Origin: Ridgeia piscesae
Lineage: Eukaryota > Annelida > Polychaeta > Sabellida > Siboglinidae
Direction of reading: 5' to 3'
DNA: 64,000 bases
Assembly: GCA_025642075.2 (NCBI GenBank)
Contig: JAODUO010000632.1
Location: 69,501 to 133,500 of the forward strand
Part shown: positions 11,785-24,654 of the stretch, in pieces
Layout of the letters: each line of letters begins with the position of its first letter
Position numbering within the stretch: position 1 is the stretch's first letter
The notes under the pieces: generated by a model
The model's database searches: none
Seen by the model: only the letters and a program-made list of their open reading frames with translations
Told to the model about the DNA's origin: nothing
Made by a program: the position numbers and the translations under genes

Positions 11785-14700
11785 AAAGAGCCATGAAAGA
11801 AAGAGCAAAGGAAGTGGAGAGAAAGAAAGAGCAATGAATGAAAGAGAAAAGGAAGTGGAGAGAAAGAAAGAGCAATGAAAGAAAGAGCAAAGGAAGTGGA
11901 GAGAAAGAAAGAGCAATGAAAGAAAGAGCAAAGGAAGTGGAGAGAAAGAAAGAGCAATGAAAGAAAGAGCAAAGGAAGTGGAGAGAAAGAAAGAGCAATG
12001 AAAGAAAGAGCAAAGGAAGTGGAGAGAAAGAAAGAGCAATGAATGAAAGAGCAAAGGAAGTGGAGAGAAAGAAAGAGCAATGAATGAAAGAGCAAAGGAA
12101 GTGGAGAGAAAGAAAGAGCAATGAATGAAAGAGCAAAGGAAGTGGAGAGAAAGAAAGAGCAATGAAAGAAAGAGCAAAGGAAGTGGAGAGAAAGAAAGAG
12201 CAATGAAAGAAAGAGCAAAGGAAGTGGAGAGAAAGAAAGAGCAATGAATGAAAGAGCAAAGGAAGTGGAGAGAAAGAAAGAGCAATGAAAGAAAGAGCAA
12301 AGGAAGTGGAGAGAAAGAAAGAGCAATGAAAGAAAGAGCAAAGGAAGTGGAGAGAATGAAAGAGCCATGAAAGAAAGAGCAAAGGAAGTGGAGAGAAAGA
12401 AAGAGCAATGAAAGAAAGAGCAAAGGAAGTGGAGAGAAAGAAAGAGCAATGAATGAAAGAGCAAAGGAAGTGGAGAGAAAGAAAGAGCAATGAAAGAAAG
12501 AGCAAAGGAAGTGGAGAGAAAGAAAGAGCAATGAAAGAAAGAGCAAAGGAAGTGGAGAGAAAGAAAGAGCAATGAATGAAAGAGCAAAGGAAGTGGAGAG
12601 AAAGAAAGAGCAATGAATGAAAGAGCAAAGGAAGTGGAGAGAAAGCAAGAGCAATGAAAGAAAGAGCAAAGGAAGTGGAGAGAAAGAAAGAGCAATGAAT
12701 GAAAGAGCAAAGGAAGTGGAGAGAAAGAAAGAGCAATGAATGAAAGAGCAAAGGAAGTGGAGAGAAAGAAAGAGCAATGAAAGAAAGAGCAAAGGAAGTG
12801 GAGAGAAAGAAAGAGCAATGAAAGAAAGAGCAAAGGAAGTGGAGAGAAAGAAAGAGCAATGAATGAAAGAGCAAAGGAAGTGGAGAGAAAGAAAGAGCAA
12901 TGAATGAAAGAGCAAAGGAAGTGGAGAGAAAGAAAGAGCAATGAAAGAAAGAGCAAAGGAAGTGGAGAGAAAGAAAGAGCAATGAAAGAAAGAGCAAAGG
13001 AAGTGGAGAGAAAGAAAGAGCAATGAATGAAAGAGCAAAGGAAGTGGAGAGAAAGAAAGAGCAATGAAAGAAAGAGCAAAGGAAGTGGAGAGAAAGAAAG
13101 AGCAATGAAAGAAAGAGCAAAGGAAGTGGAGAGAAAGAAAGAGCAATGAAAGAAAGAGCAAAGGAAGTGGAGAGAAAGAAAGAGCAATGAAAGAAAGAGC
13201 AAAGGAAGTGGAGAGAAAGAAAGAGCAATGAAAGAAAGAGCAAAGGAAGTGGAGAGAAAGAAAGAGCAATGAAAGAAAGAGCAAAGGAAGTGGAGAGAAA
13301 GAAAGAGCAATGAAAGAAAGAGCAAAGGAAGTGGAGAGAAAGAAAGAGCAATGAAAGAAAGAGCAAAGGAAGTGGAGAGAAAGAAAGAGCAATGAATGAA
13401 AGAGCAAAGGAAGTGGAGAGAAAGAAAGAGCAATGAATGAAAGAGCAAAGGAAGTGGAGAGAAAGAAAGAGCAATGAAAGAAAGAGCAAAGGAAGTGGAG
13501 AGAAAGAAAGAGCAATGAATGAAAGAGCAAAGGAAGTGGAGAGAAAGAAAGAGCAATGAATGAAAGAGCAAAGGAAGTGGAGAGAAAGAAAGAGCAATGA
13601 ATGAAAGAGCAAAGGAAGTGGAGAGAAAGAAAGAGCAATGAAAGAAAGAGCAAAGGAAGTGGAGAGAAAGAAAGAGCAATGAATGAAAGAGCAAAGGAAG
13701 TGGAGAGAAAGAAAGAGCAATGAAAGAAAGAGCAAAGGAAGTGGAGAGAAAGAAAGAGCAATGAATGAAAGAGCAAAGGAAGTGGAGAGAAAGAAAGAGC
13801 AATGAAAGAAAGAGCAAAGGAAGTGGAGAGAAAGAAAGAGCAATGAATGAAAGAGCAAAGGAAGTGGAGAGAAAGAAAGAGCAATGAATGAAAGAGCAAA
13901 GGAAGTGGAGAGAAAGAAAGAGCAATGAAAGAAAGAGCAAAGGAAGTGGAGAGAAAGAAAGAGCAATGAAAGAAAGAGCAAAGGAAGTGGAGAGAAAGAA
14001 AGAGCAATGAAAGAAAGAGCAAAGGAAGTGGAGAGAAAGAAAGAGCAATGAATGAAAGAGCAAAGGAAGTGGAGAGAAAGAAAGAGCAATGAATGAAAGA
14101 GCAAAGGAAGTGGAGAGAAAGAAAGAGCAATGAATGAAAGAGCAAAGGAAGTGGAGAGAAAGAAAGAGCAATGAAAGAAAGAGCAAAGGAAGTGGAGAGA
14201 AAGAAAGAGCAATGAAAGAAAGAGCAAAGGAAGTGGAGAGAAAGAGCAATGAATGAAAGAGCAAAGGAAGTGGAGAGAAAGAAAGAGCAATGAATGAAAG
14301 AGCAAAGGAAGTGGAGAGAAAGAAAGAGCAATGAAAGAAAGAGCAAAGGAAGTGGAGAGAAAGAAAGAGCAATGAATGAAAGAGCAAAGGAAGTGGAGAG
14401 AAAGAAAGAGCAATGAAGAAAGAGCAAAGGAAGTGGAGAGAAAGAAAGAGCAATGAAAGAAAGAGCAAAGGAAGTGGAGAGAAAGAAAGAGCAATGAAAG
14501 AAAGAGCAAAGGAAGTGGAGAGAAAGAAAGAGCAATGAAAGAAAGAGCAAAGGAAGTGGAGAGAAAGAAAGAGCAATGAAAGAAAGAGCAAAGGAAGTGG
14601 AGAGAAAGAAAGAGCAATGAAAGAAAGAGCAAAGGAAGTGGAGAGAAAGAAAGAGCAATGAAGAAAGAGCAAAGGAAGTGGAGAGAAAGAAAGAGCAATG

Positions 14701-15485
14701 AAAGAAAGAGCAAAGGAAGTGGAGAGAAAGAAAGAGCAATGAAAGAAAGAGCAAAGGAAGTGGAGAGAAAGAAAGAGCAATGGGGAAAGGGAAAGAGCAA
14801 AGGAAGTGGAGAGAAAGAAAGAGCAATGAAAGAAAGAGCAAAGGAAGTGGAGAGAAAGAAAGAGCAATGAAAGAAAGAGCAAAGGAAGTGGAGAGAAAGA
14901 AAGAGCAATGAAAGAAAGAGCAAAGGAAGTGGAGAGAAAGAAAGAGCAATGAAAGAAAGAGCAAAGGAAGTGGAGAGAAAGAAAGAGCAATGAAAGAAAG
15001 AGCAAAGGAAGTGGAGAGAAAGAAAGAGCAATGAAAGAAAGAGCAAAGGAAGTGGAGAGAAAGAAAGAGCCATGAAAGAAAGAGCAAAGGAAGTGGAGAG
15101 AAAGAAAGAGCAATGAAAGAAAGAGCAAAGGAAGTGGAGAGAAAGAAAGAGCAATGAAAGAAAGAGCAAAGGAAGTGGAGAGAAAGAAAGAGCAATGAAA
15201 GAAAGAGCAAAGGAAGTGGAGAGAAAGCAAGAGCAATGAAAGAAAGAGCAAAGGAAGTGGAGAGAAAGAAAGAGCAATGAAAGAAAGAGCAAAGGAAGTG
15301 GAGAGAAAGAAAGAGCAATGAAAGAAAGAGCAAAGGAAGTGGAGAGAAAGAAAGAGCAATGAAAGAAAGAGCAAAGGAAGTGGAGAGAAAGAAAGAGCAA
15401 TGAAAGAAAGAGCAAAGGAAGTGGAGAGAAAGAAAGAGCAATGAAAGAAAGAGAAAAGGAAGTGGAGAGAAAGAAAGAGCCATGA
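11785..15485 (+). repeat. 41-bp satellite-like array, about 90 copies
   Basis: Unit: GAAAGAAAGAGCAATGAAAG joined to AAAGAGCAAAGGAAGTGGAGA. AGGAAGTGG recurs at 11891 and 11932, and every 41 bases after. Units are almost identical. The main variation is one base, GAAAGAAAG versus GAATGAAAG, giving two unit types in an irregular order. Rare length variants are at about 14240 (4-base loss), 14415 and 14660 (1-base losses) and 14780 (a GGGGAAAGGG insert). Three units make 41 codons with no stop, which explains three minus-strand frames of 1238-1299 codons. They are not genes. Decayed copies run to about 15680. Confidence 0.98.
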
Positions 15486-15854
15486 AAGAAATGAAAGCGA
15501 AAGAGTACTAAATAGTAGAGTACTAAAGAGCAGAATGAAAAAGAGCAATGAATGAAAGTACAGAGATAGAAACAGCTCTGAAAGAAAAAACAGAGAAATA
15601 GTGTAGAACAACTGAGCAGACATACTGAAAAACAAAAGAGGAGTGAAAAAGCAGAGAAAGAGCAAAGACTGGGAGATGAGACAGCTAATGTTGAGTATTG
15701 GCTACATAAGAATAATTATTTTTCTCACTGAAACCAGAGTCAAAATCAATTTAAATCTAATGCCTTTCCACATACACACCATCCTGTCACAGACTTGTAC
15801 TTGAGTTATTTTAAAGCCATGTGCATGCTGCCAGAATTCTGTTATGATAGTCAT

Positions 15855-16205
15855 GTGTTCATTACCTCCTGTCATGTGTTCACTATCCCTGTCTTGTGTT
15901 CATTGTTTGGTATAATGTATTCTTTGTTTTTCATCATGTTCTTTGTCTCCTGTCATGTTCATTGTCTCCTGTCATGTTCTTTGTCTCCTGTCATGTTCAT
16001 TGTCTCCTGTCATGTTCTTTGTCTCCTGTCATGTTCATTGTCTCCTGTCATGTTCTTTGTCTCCTGTCATGTTCTTTGTCTCCTGTCATGTTCTTTGTCT
16101 CCTGTCATGTTCATTGTCTCCTGTCATGTTCTTTGTCTCCCGTCATGTTCTTAGTCTCCTGTCATGTTCTTTATCTCCTGTCATGTTCTTTGTCTACTGT
16201 TGTGA
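15855..16205 (+). repeat. 19-bp minisatellite
   Basis: Units of TTCTTTGTCTCCTGTCATG and TTCATTGTCTCCTGTCATG alternate about 15 times. GTCTCCT recurs at 15964 and 15983. Three overlapping plus-strand frames of 118-120 codons result from the repeat. Confidence 0.95.
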
Positions 16206-16429
16206 ATCACATATCACACACAGAGTGCATTTTATGTGTTCCAAGTCACTTAATTTAACTATCTTTGTGCCGTGCCAGCCGCTCACTATGAAGACATAAA
16301 ATGAAACAGCACATGAGATTTGCAAGTCTAATTGTGCTACTTGAGGTCTGCCTGTATGCTCCTACATCACCAACTAATTCATTGTTGACACGCAGTCAAG
16401 CCATGTCACAAATACCTGACCTAATACCA

Positions 16430-16790
16430 CAGCTGCACTACAACTGCACTGCAATGATGGCACTGCAATGTCTGAGGGATTTGTTATTGTCTATACTGCA
16501 ATGTTGGCATTGCAATTTGGCATAGCATGACTGGCACTGCAATGCTGACACTGCTGTGTTGATTCTTCAAAGGTGGCACTGTAATATTGGCACTATAAAC
16601 ATCGACTCTGAAAAGTTGGCATTACAACATTGGTACAGCTGTACAGCAAAACTGGATTTGTAATGTTGGCACTGCAATGTTGGTACTTACAACATTGACA
16701 CTATAATGTAGGTAACTAGGTACTGGAATGGCACTGTCATTACAACACTGATACAACATTGACACTGCAGTAATGTTGGTCTGATTGGGC
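16430..16790 (+). repeat. Degenerate short-unit repeat (GGCACTGCAATGTT)
   Basis: Loose copies of TTGGCACTGCAATGTTGG at irregular 14-25 base spacing. Heavily diverged. Confidence 0.7.
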
Positions 16791-16954
16791 TGCCATTGTG
16801 AAGATTGTATGGTAAGTACTGATGAAGATTGTCAAGGAACGTGATAGTAAATAGTTAAATCACTTTTTGGATGCAACAACAACAAATGTTCTGGACTATA
16901 TTGAGGAATATTCAGCATCTGTGAATACTATTTTGTATTAGATGTTCAGAGTGT

Positions 16955-17660
16955 TTGCTCATCCATATTTGATGTAGGGGGTAATAGTCCATTTCGTGTT
17001 TGAGGTAGAGGCTGATTGTTTTTGAATTTGTGATGTGGTAGGTAACTGATAATTTGTGTTTGACATAGAGGATCATTGCTCATTTGTCTTTGATGTGGTG
17101 ATTGACCATTTGATGTTTACATGGGAGACTGATAATTATTTGACATGGGTCATTCACATTTGATGTGGTGAGTGATTGCTAATTTGTGTTTGATGTGGGT
17201 GTTTGGTAATTTGTGTTTGACGTGGGTGTTTGATAATTTGTGTTTGACGTGGGTGGGTGACTCATTCACATTTGATGTGGTAAGTAGCCGATTTGATCTG
17301 GAGGGTGACTGCTAATTCATCTTTGGAATAGTAGGTTTTTAATCAGTTGTTTGATGTGGAGGGTGACTGCTTATTCATATATGATGTGGACAGTGACAGC
17401 TCATTTCTGTTTGATGTGGATCATTTGTTTTTGATGTAGAGGGTGATTGCTCATTCATATTTGAAGTGGAAAGTGAGGGCTCATTTGTGTTTGATGTGGA
17501 TGGTTATTGCTCATGTGTGTTGATGTGAAGGGTTATTATTCATTTTTATTTGATGTGGAGGGTTACTGCTCATTTGTGTTTGGTGTGAAGAGTTAAATTG
17601 CTCATTTGTGTCTGGTGTGATGGGTTATTGCTTATTTGCATTTCGTGTGGTAGGCAATTA
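16955..17660 (+). repeat. Degenerate ~30-bp minisatellite
   Basis: About 22 loose copies of GCTCATTTGTGTTTGATGTG plus GAGGGTTATT, with length varying about 28-35 bp. CATTTGTGTTTGATGTG is the most conserved part. Confidence 0.85.
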
Positions 17661-17689
17661 GTTATTTATACTACAAATAAAAAATGTAA

Positions 17690-17880
17690 ATGCTTGTATA
17701 ACATCATTAAATGCTGTATTATAATGTCAACACCATACAATCAACACATTGTTAAATGTCAACATGATAAAATGATGCCATTAACTAATATCATGTCGAC
17801 CTCATACAGTGACACAATTAAAAGACACCATAATGTCAACATTACACAAAGACACCATTAAATGACATTTACATTTGTTT
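17690..17880 (+). repeat. Short degenerate repeat
   Basis: About five loose copies of AATGTCAACACCATACA / CATTAAATG phrases, too diverged for a firm period. Confidence 0.5.
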
Positions 17881-18229
17881 GTCAGCTGCTTTCATAAGTC
17901 GTTTCTGGTCCCATCCACACTTAGCCATGTGTCACACAGTCGAGCCATCAATGACATGGATAACTGGATGTGCGATGACATTTGGCAGAGCCCACACATG
18001 TGACGCTGATGTCACAGGATCAGTGTGGACAATAACAAAGTTGTGTATGGCTTTTACTCAGTGTCAGGAGAGCTTTTATCTCTCTTTGTTGCACTTAATT
18101 TATATTGATTCGGCATATAGTGCCATTGATATATGACACTGGTAATGTCACCTTGACAACGAGCTGGACACCAAGGGAATTGAACGTATTCACCAAAAAG
18201 AACAATGGTGTCTTTGAGAAGAACAACAG

Positions 18230-20400
18230 CGATATCAGCTGGAACAATGATGACATCAGCAGGAACAATGAAGGCATCAACAGGAACAATGAAGACATCA
18301 ACAGGAACAATGAAGACATCAACAGGAACAATGAAGGCATCAACAGGAACAATGAAGGCATCAACAGGAACAATGAAGACATCAACAGGAACAATGAAGG
18401 CATCAACAGGAACAATGAAGGCATCAACAGGAACAATGAAGACATCAACAGGAACAATGAAGGCATCAACAGGAACAATGAAGACAGGAACAATGAAGGC
18501 ATCACAGGAACAATGAAGACATCAACAGGAACAATGAAGGCATCAGCAGGAACAATGAAGGCATCAACAGGAACAATGAAGGCATCAACAGGAACAATGA
18601 AGACATCAACAGGAACAATGAAGACATCAACAGGAACAATGAAGACATCAACAGGAACAATGAAGGCATCAACAGGAACAATGAAGGCATCAACAGGAAC
18701 AATGAAGGCATCATCAGGAACAATGAAGGCATCAACAGGAACAATGAAGGCATCAACAGGAACAATGAAGGCATCAACAGGAACAATGAAGACATCAAGA
18801 AGAACAATGAAGGCATTAACAGGAACAATGAAGGCATCAACAGGAACAATGAAGGCATCAACAGGAACAATGAAGGCATCAACAGGAACAATGAAGACAT
18901 CAAGAGGAACAATGAAGACATCAACAGGAACAATGAAGACATCAACAGGAACAATGAAGACATCAACAGGAACAATGAAGGCATCAACAGGAACAATGAA
19001 GGCATCAACAGGAACAATGAAGGCATCAACAGGAACAATGAAGGCATCAACAGGAACAATGAAGACATCAACAGGAACAATGAAGACATCAACAGGAACA
19101 ATGAAGACATCAACAGGAACAATGAAGGCATCAACAGGAACAATGAAGGCATCAACAGGAACAATGAAGGCATTAACAGGAACAATGAAGGCATCAACAG
19201 GAACAATGAAGACATCAACAGGAACAATGAAGACATCAAGAAGAACAATGAAGGCATTAACAGGAACAATGAAGGCATCAACAGGAACAATGAAGGCATT
19301 AACAGGAACAATGAAGGCATCAACAGGAACAATGAAGACATCAACAGGAACAATGAAGACATCAACAGAAACAATGAAGACATCAACAGGAACAATGAAG
19401 ACATCAAGAGGAACAATGAAGACATCAACAGGAACACTGAAGACATCAATAAGAACACTGAAGACATCAACAGGAACACTGAATACATCAATAAGAACAA
19501 TGAAGACATCAACAGGAACAATGAAGACATCAACAGAAACAATGAAGGCATCAACAGGAACAATGAAGACATCAACAGGAACAATGAAGACATCAACAGA
19601 AACAATGAAGACATCAACAGGAACAATGAAGACATCAACAGAAACAATGAAGACATCAACAGGAACAATGAAGACATCAACAGGAACAATGAAGACATCA
19701 ACAGAAACAATGAAGACATCAACAGGAACAATGAAGACATCAACAGAAACAATGAAGACATCAACAGGAACAATGAAGACATCAACAGAAACAATGAAGA
19801 CATCAACAGGAACAATGAAGACATCAACAGTAACAATGAAGACATCAAGAGGAACAATGAAGACATCAAGAGGAACAATGAAGACATCAATAAGAACACT
19901 GAAGACATCAACAGGAACACTGAATACATCAATAAGAACAATGAAGACATCAACAGGAACAATGAAGACATCAAGAGGAACAATGAAGACATCAACAGGA
20001 ACACTGAAGACATCAATAAGAACACTGAAGACATCAACAGGAACACTGAATACATCAATAAGAACAATGAAGACATCAACAGGAACAATGAAGTCTTCAA
20101 CAGAAACAATGAATACATTAACAGGGACAATGAAGAGATCAATACGAATAATGAAGATGTCACCAGGGACAATAATGACATCAACTGGAGCAAGATGTCA
20201 TCAATAGGAGCATTGAAGACATCAACTGGAAACTGAAGGCATGAACATGAACAGTGATGGCATCGACAGGATCAATGAAGACATCAGTTGGAACAACAAA
20301 GACGTCAACAAAAACAACAAAAGTAGCAACAGAAACAAGCGTGGCATCAACAAGACCCAAGAAGATATCAACAGGCAAAATAAAGACATCAACTGAAACA
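18230..20400 (+). repeat. 21-bp minisatellite, about 90 copies
   Basis: Unit GACATCAACAGGAACAATGAA (21 bp including the flanking A). Variants GACATC/GGCATC and CAACAGG/CAAGAGG/CAATAAG form domains. As 21 is a multiple of 3, two of the plus frames stay open: a 7-residue NNEDINR repeat at the left and TGTMKTS after a frame shift near 18485. The longest plus frame is 700 codons (18105-20207) and a 563-codon Leu-rich frame lies on the minus strand. A block around GAACACTGAATACATCAATA recurs at about 19435-19500, 19880-19940 and 20000-20065, a higher-order duplication. The tail decays to 20400. Confidence 0.95.
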
Positions 20401-20404
20401 GTAA

Positions 20405-21080
20405 ATGTCTGACAAGTATTTAGTTTGTGACAAGGTTTGAGTGTGTGATATGTGCTGAATCTGTGAGGTTTATTTTTAGTCTCTAACAGGTCTCATGTGA
20501 AGGGAACACAACTGAATTCCTCTCTGTCTTACTCTGTTTGGACATAGACAACGAGAGTTTCTCCTTATCAAATATTTATCAAACATTATAAACGCTTGGC
20601 ATGTCTGAACTGTTTGTCTCTTTGAAGACATTAGATAAGTAGAACAAAACAAGCTGTTAAGATGGCAGCTCATCGTGCTGCGAATGCTTCTAAGCAAGGC
20701 AACGAAACAGTCACAGTGCGAATTCAGACTCACTCAGATGTACTGAGACATCACAGCATGCATTCAGACGTACTCAGATACATTCAGACACATTCAGACG
20801 CACACCTGCCATGCTGTCCATTAAGAGATCGCCTACAGCAACCTTACAGAGAATCCAATGAAGTCAGATCTTACGCCTGAGTGAGTGCTTGGTGACTACA
20901 CAGGGGATGACACTGTGTCCCGTGAGTGTCACACAATGTCACCTGGCTGTGTCACGTCATGGTGACATACACTGTCACGTGGCAGTGCCATGTCACTGTG
21001 TCACATCATTGTGTCACACAGTGTCACTTGTCAGTATGTCATTGTTTCTGTCAACAATTAGTGACGTATCATTATAAGTA
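20405..21080. other. No gene; two small degenerate repeats
   Basis: CATTCAGACGTACTCAGA-type phrases repeat at 20725-20800, and TGTCAC-rich phrases at 20925-21035. The rest is featureless. Confidence 0.5.
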
Positions 21081-22700
21081 AGTAATTGTAACACTTCTAC
21101 AGCACCTATATCCATGAAAATTCAAGCTCAGAGGCAAAACAAATAAAATCGTTTGGCGTAATCATTGGGGTATGGAACTGCCAAAAATTTATAGCAGAAA
21201 AGCAATTTCAAACAAAATATGCATTCATGTTTACGAAAGATGACTATAGTTTCAGAAGATTAAACTGTAAAAGGGACTTGATTCCAGATTGTTATTCTTT
21301 CCACAGCTACAGAGACAGCATGCTTGCCAAAATTGAGCTAAGTTTTAGGAAGAAAAGAATATCAGAGAACTGTTGCAGATTAACAGTTGCTAAGCACAGT
21401 GTGTGTCGGTTGGTGAGTAGAAAGAGTACGGTATGTAACAGTAGCCAATTAATTCGATATAAATAACTGCAACTGCTTAAGTAGCCGTAGTGATAGTGAG
21501 GTTAATACCATGTGTGCCAAACAATTATGTATACATTGGAGTCTTTTTTGGCAATGTTGTTTAGAAATGATTTACAACAGTGAAATAAACTATTACCTAG
21601 AGCTGCTGATATTGTCTTAGCAGTTGATAAAGACAAATGATGCCGCTTACTACAGAACTCACGAATATGATAAAAACTTGATTTGAATTTGCAGAATTCA
21701 CTGTCAAAACACCTACATTCTGAATGGTATCTGATATGCAGTATATCTAGATCACTGTGGAGGTGAATGACATCACTGGATGGTGTGATGGAAGACGTGG
21801 GGTTCACCCAGTGAATATTCTGGCATCAAACTCCATTTAATGTCCTTCTACCATTATCCTTTAATCTAATCCCTATGAAACTGGTATTTCCGTGTGATAT
21901 TTTGTCGAATGTTTTCCATGAGACAGTAAATGTGGGCTATGTTATTGCATTAAATCTGTCACAAATTGGCAGTAAATTGATGCTAGATGCTTGTATATCT
22001 GCACAGTTATTTTGTATAATACACGGGCCAATATTTTAAAATGCACAGCCAGATAAGGAAAAAATTGGGAGGTATCAGGCCTGGGCGGAAATCTCAAAAT
22101 AAGGTATGACGTTTTCACAAATTTCCCACATGAAGTGAGTTAATTAACAATGTGTGTTGCTAAATACAAATGGATAACTTATCCATTTAACATGTAATAG
22201 ATTATAATTACACCATATGGGAAAATCTTTGGTAATCTCCCCACATGGTCAGCTGGAAGATCACACAGCTGATTTCTGGGCCTCACCTAATAACATCTTA
22301 AAAAATCTAAAAATTTACTCTCTTGCATAAGTCATTTTACATTCATTTTGTGATAACCCAAACTACCCAGTATCCACTCGAACTTGCCAGATTGTTTGTG
22401 CAACATATCTTAAGTAGTTCTGATAAAATCATAAAACTATTTATTTTATCCCTAAAGATTTGTTTCAAGGAATTCTCAATTTTTGCGTTTTCAAGAAAAT
22501 GTGCAATATGATTACGTATGTGTTTCTGTGTCAATATTGTCAATTTTTCCTGTTCTCTCATAAAAAACCAATGTTAATGGGGAATTCAATGGGCTGAAGG
22601 CTAAGTATTCATCTAGCAAATGGCTTTGACCAAAATGATGCCTGTTCCTAGATTTTAATTTTGTTTTAATATTATGTTTTTGTGACTAAAATAGTTGTTT
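21081..22700. other. AT-rich single-copy-looking DNA; no gene seen
   Basis: Frames of 60-100 codons exist (for example 21502-21807 minus) but none shows a family signature or a convincing splice context. Confidence 0.4.
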
Positions 22701-22701
22701 A

Positions 22702-22945
22702 TGTTGAAGGTTTATTGCCTGCCAAATTGTGTTTAGTTACTTTATTAAGCTCATAAAATTTTCGCAACTTCAAAGTTTCTACTGCACAACAAAACGCTCA
22801 GTTTCAAAACATATTTTATTGGCAATAATGCCAAGGCAAGAAGTGTAATACCATTTGATGTTCAATGTTCCTACATTCTAGACAGCACACTTACTGTTAC
22901 AAATTACTATGCTACCTAATTCCAGGTAGAGAAACAGACTCCTTC
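22702..22945 (+). repeat. Dispersed repeat, copy A
   Basis: Shares GAAGGTTTATTGCCTGCC, TTAGTTACTTTATTAAGCTC, CTAGACAGCA and CTGTTACAAA blocks in order with copy C (28620-28890). Its right half (22801-22943) shares TTTCAAAAC, TAATACC, TTTGATGTTCAATG and TAATTCCAGGTAGAG with the reverse complement of copy B (28261-28403). No coding potential. Confidence 0.85.
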
Positions 22946-22949
22946 TTTC

Positions 22950-24650
22950 AGGTTTGTTTTATTTTGTAGCCGATACATGTGGCAACATTTCACTAATTGG
23001 ACATGTGGGTATTCAACTGCTCAATAATTATCTAGCAACAGGATGAAATGTCTACATTTCGTTGAATATTTTGGTTGAATTTTCGATGATAGTATCAATA
23101 TGATAACATCATGAAATATAATATATTTTTGTGTTATAAAGGGTCTTTTTAGCTAAACAATGATACATCAGTTATATTTCTAGGGTAATTATTGGCGACA
23201 CAGTGATTTTTTAAAGATACCCATATGAATAGCTCAAAACTGTGTACACAGTGGAAGTTCACCACCGGTCACCTGTAGGGTTAAACAAATATATGCACTG
23301 TTTATTAAACAGACTATGTGTTGCATTTAAATTATTCGTACACTGCATATTTTTACATGAAAGAATCAGACATGTGATGAGCTAAACCCAATTGAAACAG
23401 CACGATCATCTATAGTGACTAGCAAATGTTCACTTCAATAGACGCCAGTAACAGGAGATGATCCACCCCATAATTCCATTTGGCATGTCTCATTGTTTAG
23501 ACAGATCTTTGTGCGTCACTGGACATTATGTTGGAATGTCACTAAAATATGCCATTAAAGGCAGATCTGTCTTCTTTGTAATGACGCACACGAAACACCC
23601 AAAAGCTGCAGGACAAACCTGTTTCAACAACACAGCAAGACTCACACTGAACTTTCTCCCTCTTTACTGATTATAAATATGCATTAATTTAAAATATTGG
23701 AGGTTCCTGAAATTGACATTGCTATCCAAAACGGTGAATAGTTTGACGCTTGGTAATTGGGTTACACTTGATCATATGCTCAGATCTCATTACTATATAA
23801 AAATTAATTTTCCATTTTTTTATAGAAAATACACTGAATACTGAAAAATGACTAAATTAATGTTTAAAAATGTGAACTTATCTGAAAATATTGCATAGTC
23901 TATACCACTGTTTTCATCCCCAGTTAGTTCATAATTTTCCATATTTCCCAAAGTGCCCAATTAATCCACATAATTAGCCGTGAGAAGTTGTCATTTGTTC
24001 CCTGAATCACGCATGTGCTGCACCCAATGCCCATTACCACCGACGCCGTGGGGAATAATGGCGACAGAAGACAAATTACTCCCGAGAATTGCTTGCATAA
24101 TTAAAGAACTTGATGAAAACATTCTGCAAACACTGTAATTATTCCAAATATCCCACACACTTGGACGAATTTCATTACAGCTTTGGACCCTAGAATAAGA
24201 TACACATATTTATAGAGTCTATTCTGTTACAAGATCACTACAGCTTTGGAACTAGAACAAGTAAGTTACAAATATTTGTAGACTCTTTTCTGCATATATC
24301 AACACGGATGAAGGCATCAGTTTGGACTTCACACCATCACATGTATTGTATGTCAAGAATTGAAATCTGGAAGATACCTATGGATTAATAAACGAGATTA
24401 TACTCGGTTAAGCTGGAAACTGAAACAAGAACATTAGACAACTCTGTGCACTTGGTACACTGATAAAATTAGATTCAATTGTGCTCTGCCAAACGGACAG
24501 ACTGGAACAAACGCAAGATGCCTGTCAAATTGCTAAGATTGCATAAGATTGTTCTGTCGTGTTGATACATTTCAAAAACAAGCACATTATATTAATGGCA
24601 GAGAAAAAGACACTGTCTGTTTGCACGATTGCACTGTTTGCATGCTGAAA
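22950..24650. other. AT-rich single-copy-looking intronic DNA; no gene seen
   Basis: The stretch around 23990-24150, with homeobox-type ATTAAAG/TAATTA words and higher complexity, could be a conserved noncoding element. That is only an impression. Confidence 0.35.
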
Positions 24651-24654
24651 TTAT

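Noticed and set aside
11671..15665. Three overlapping minus-strand open frames of 1238-1299 codons
   Set aside because: They are the three frames of a stop-free 41-bp tandem repeat (three units equal 41 codons). All frames give the same peptide, so there is no coding selection.
18105..20207. 700-codon protein with heptad repeats
   Set aside because: Both strands are open through the 21-bp array and the frame shifts inside it. No flanking domain or splice structure supports a gene. Kept only as a low-priority finding.
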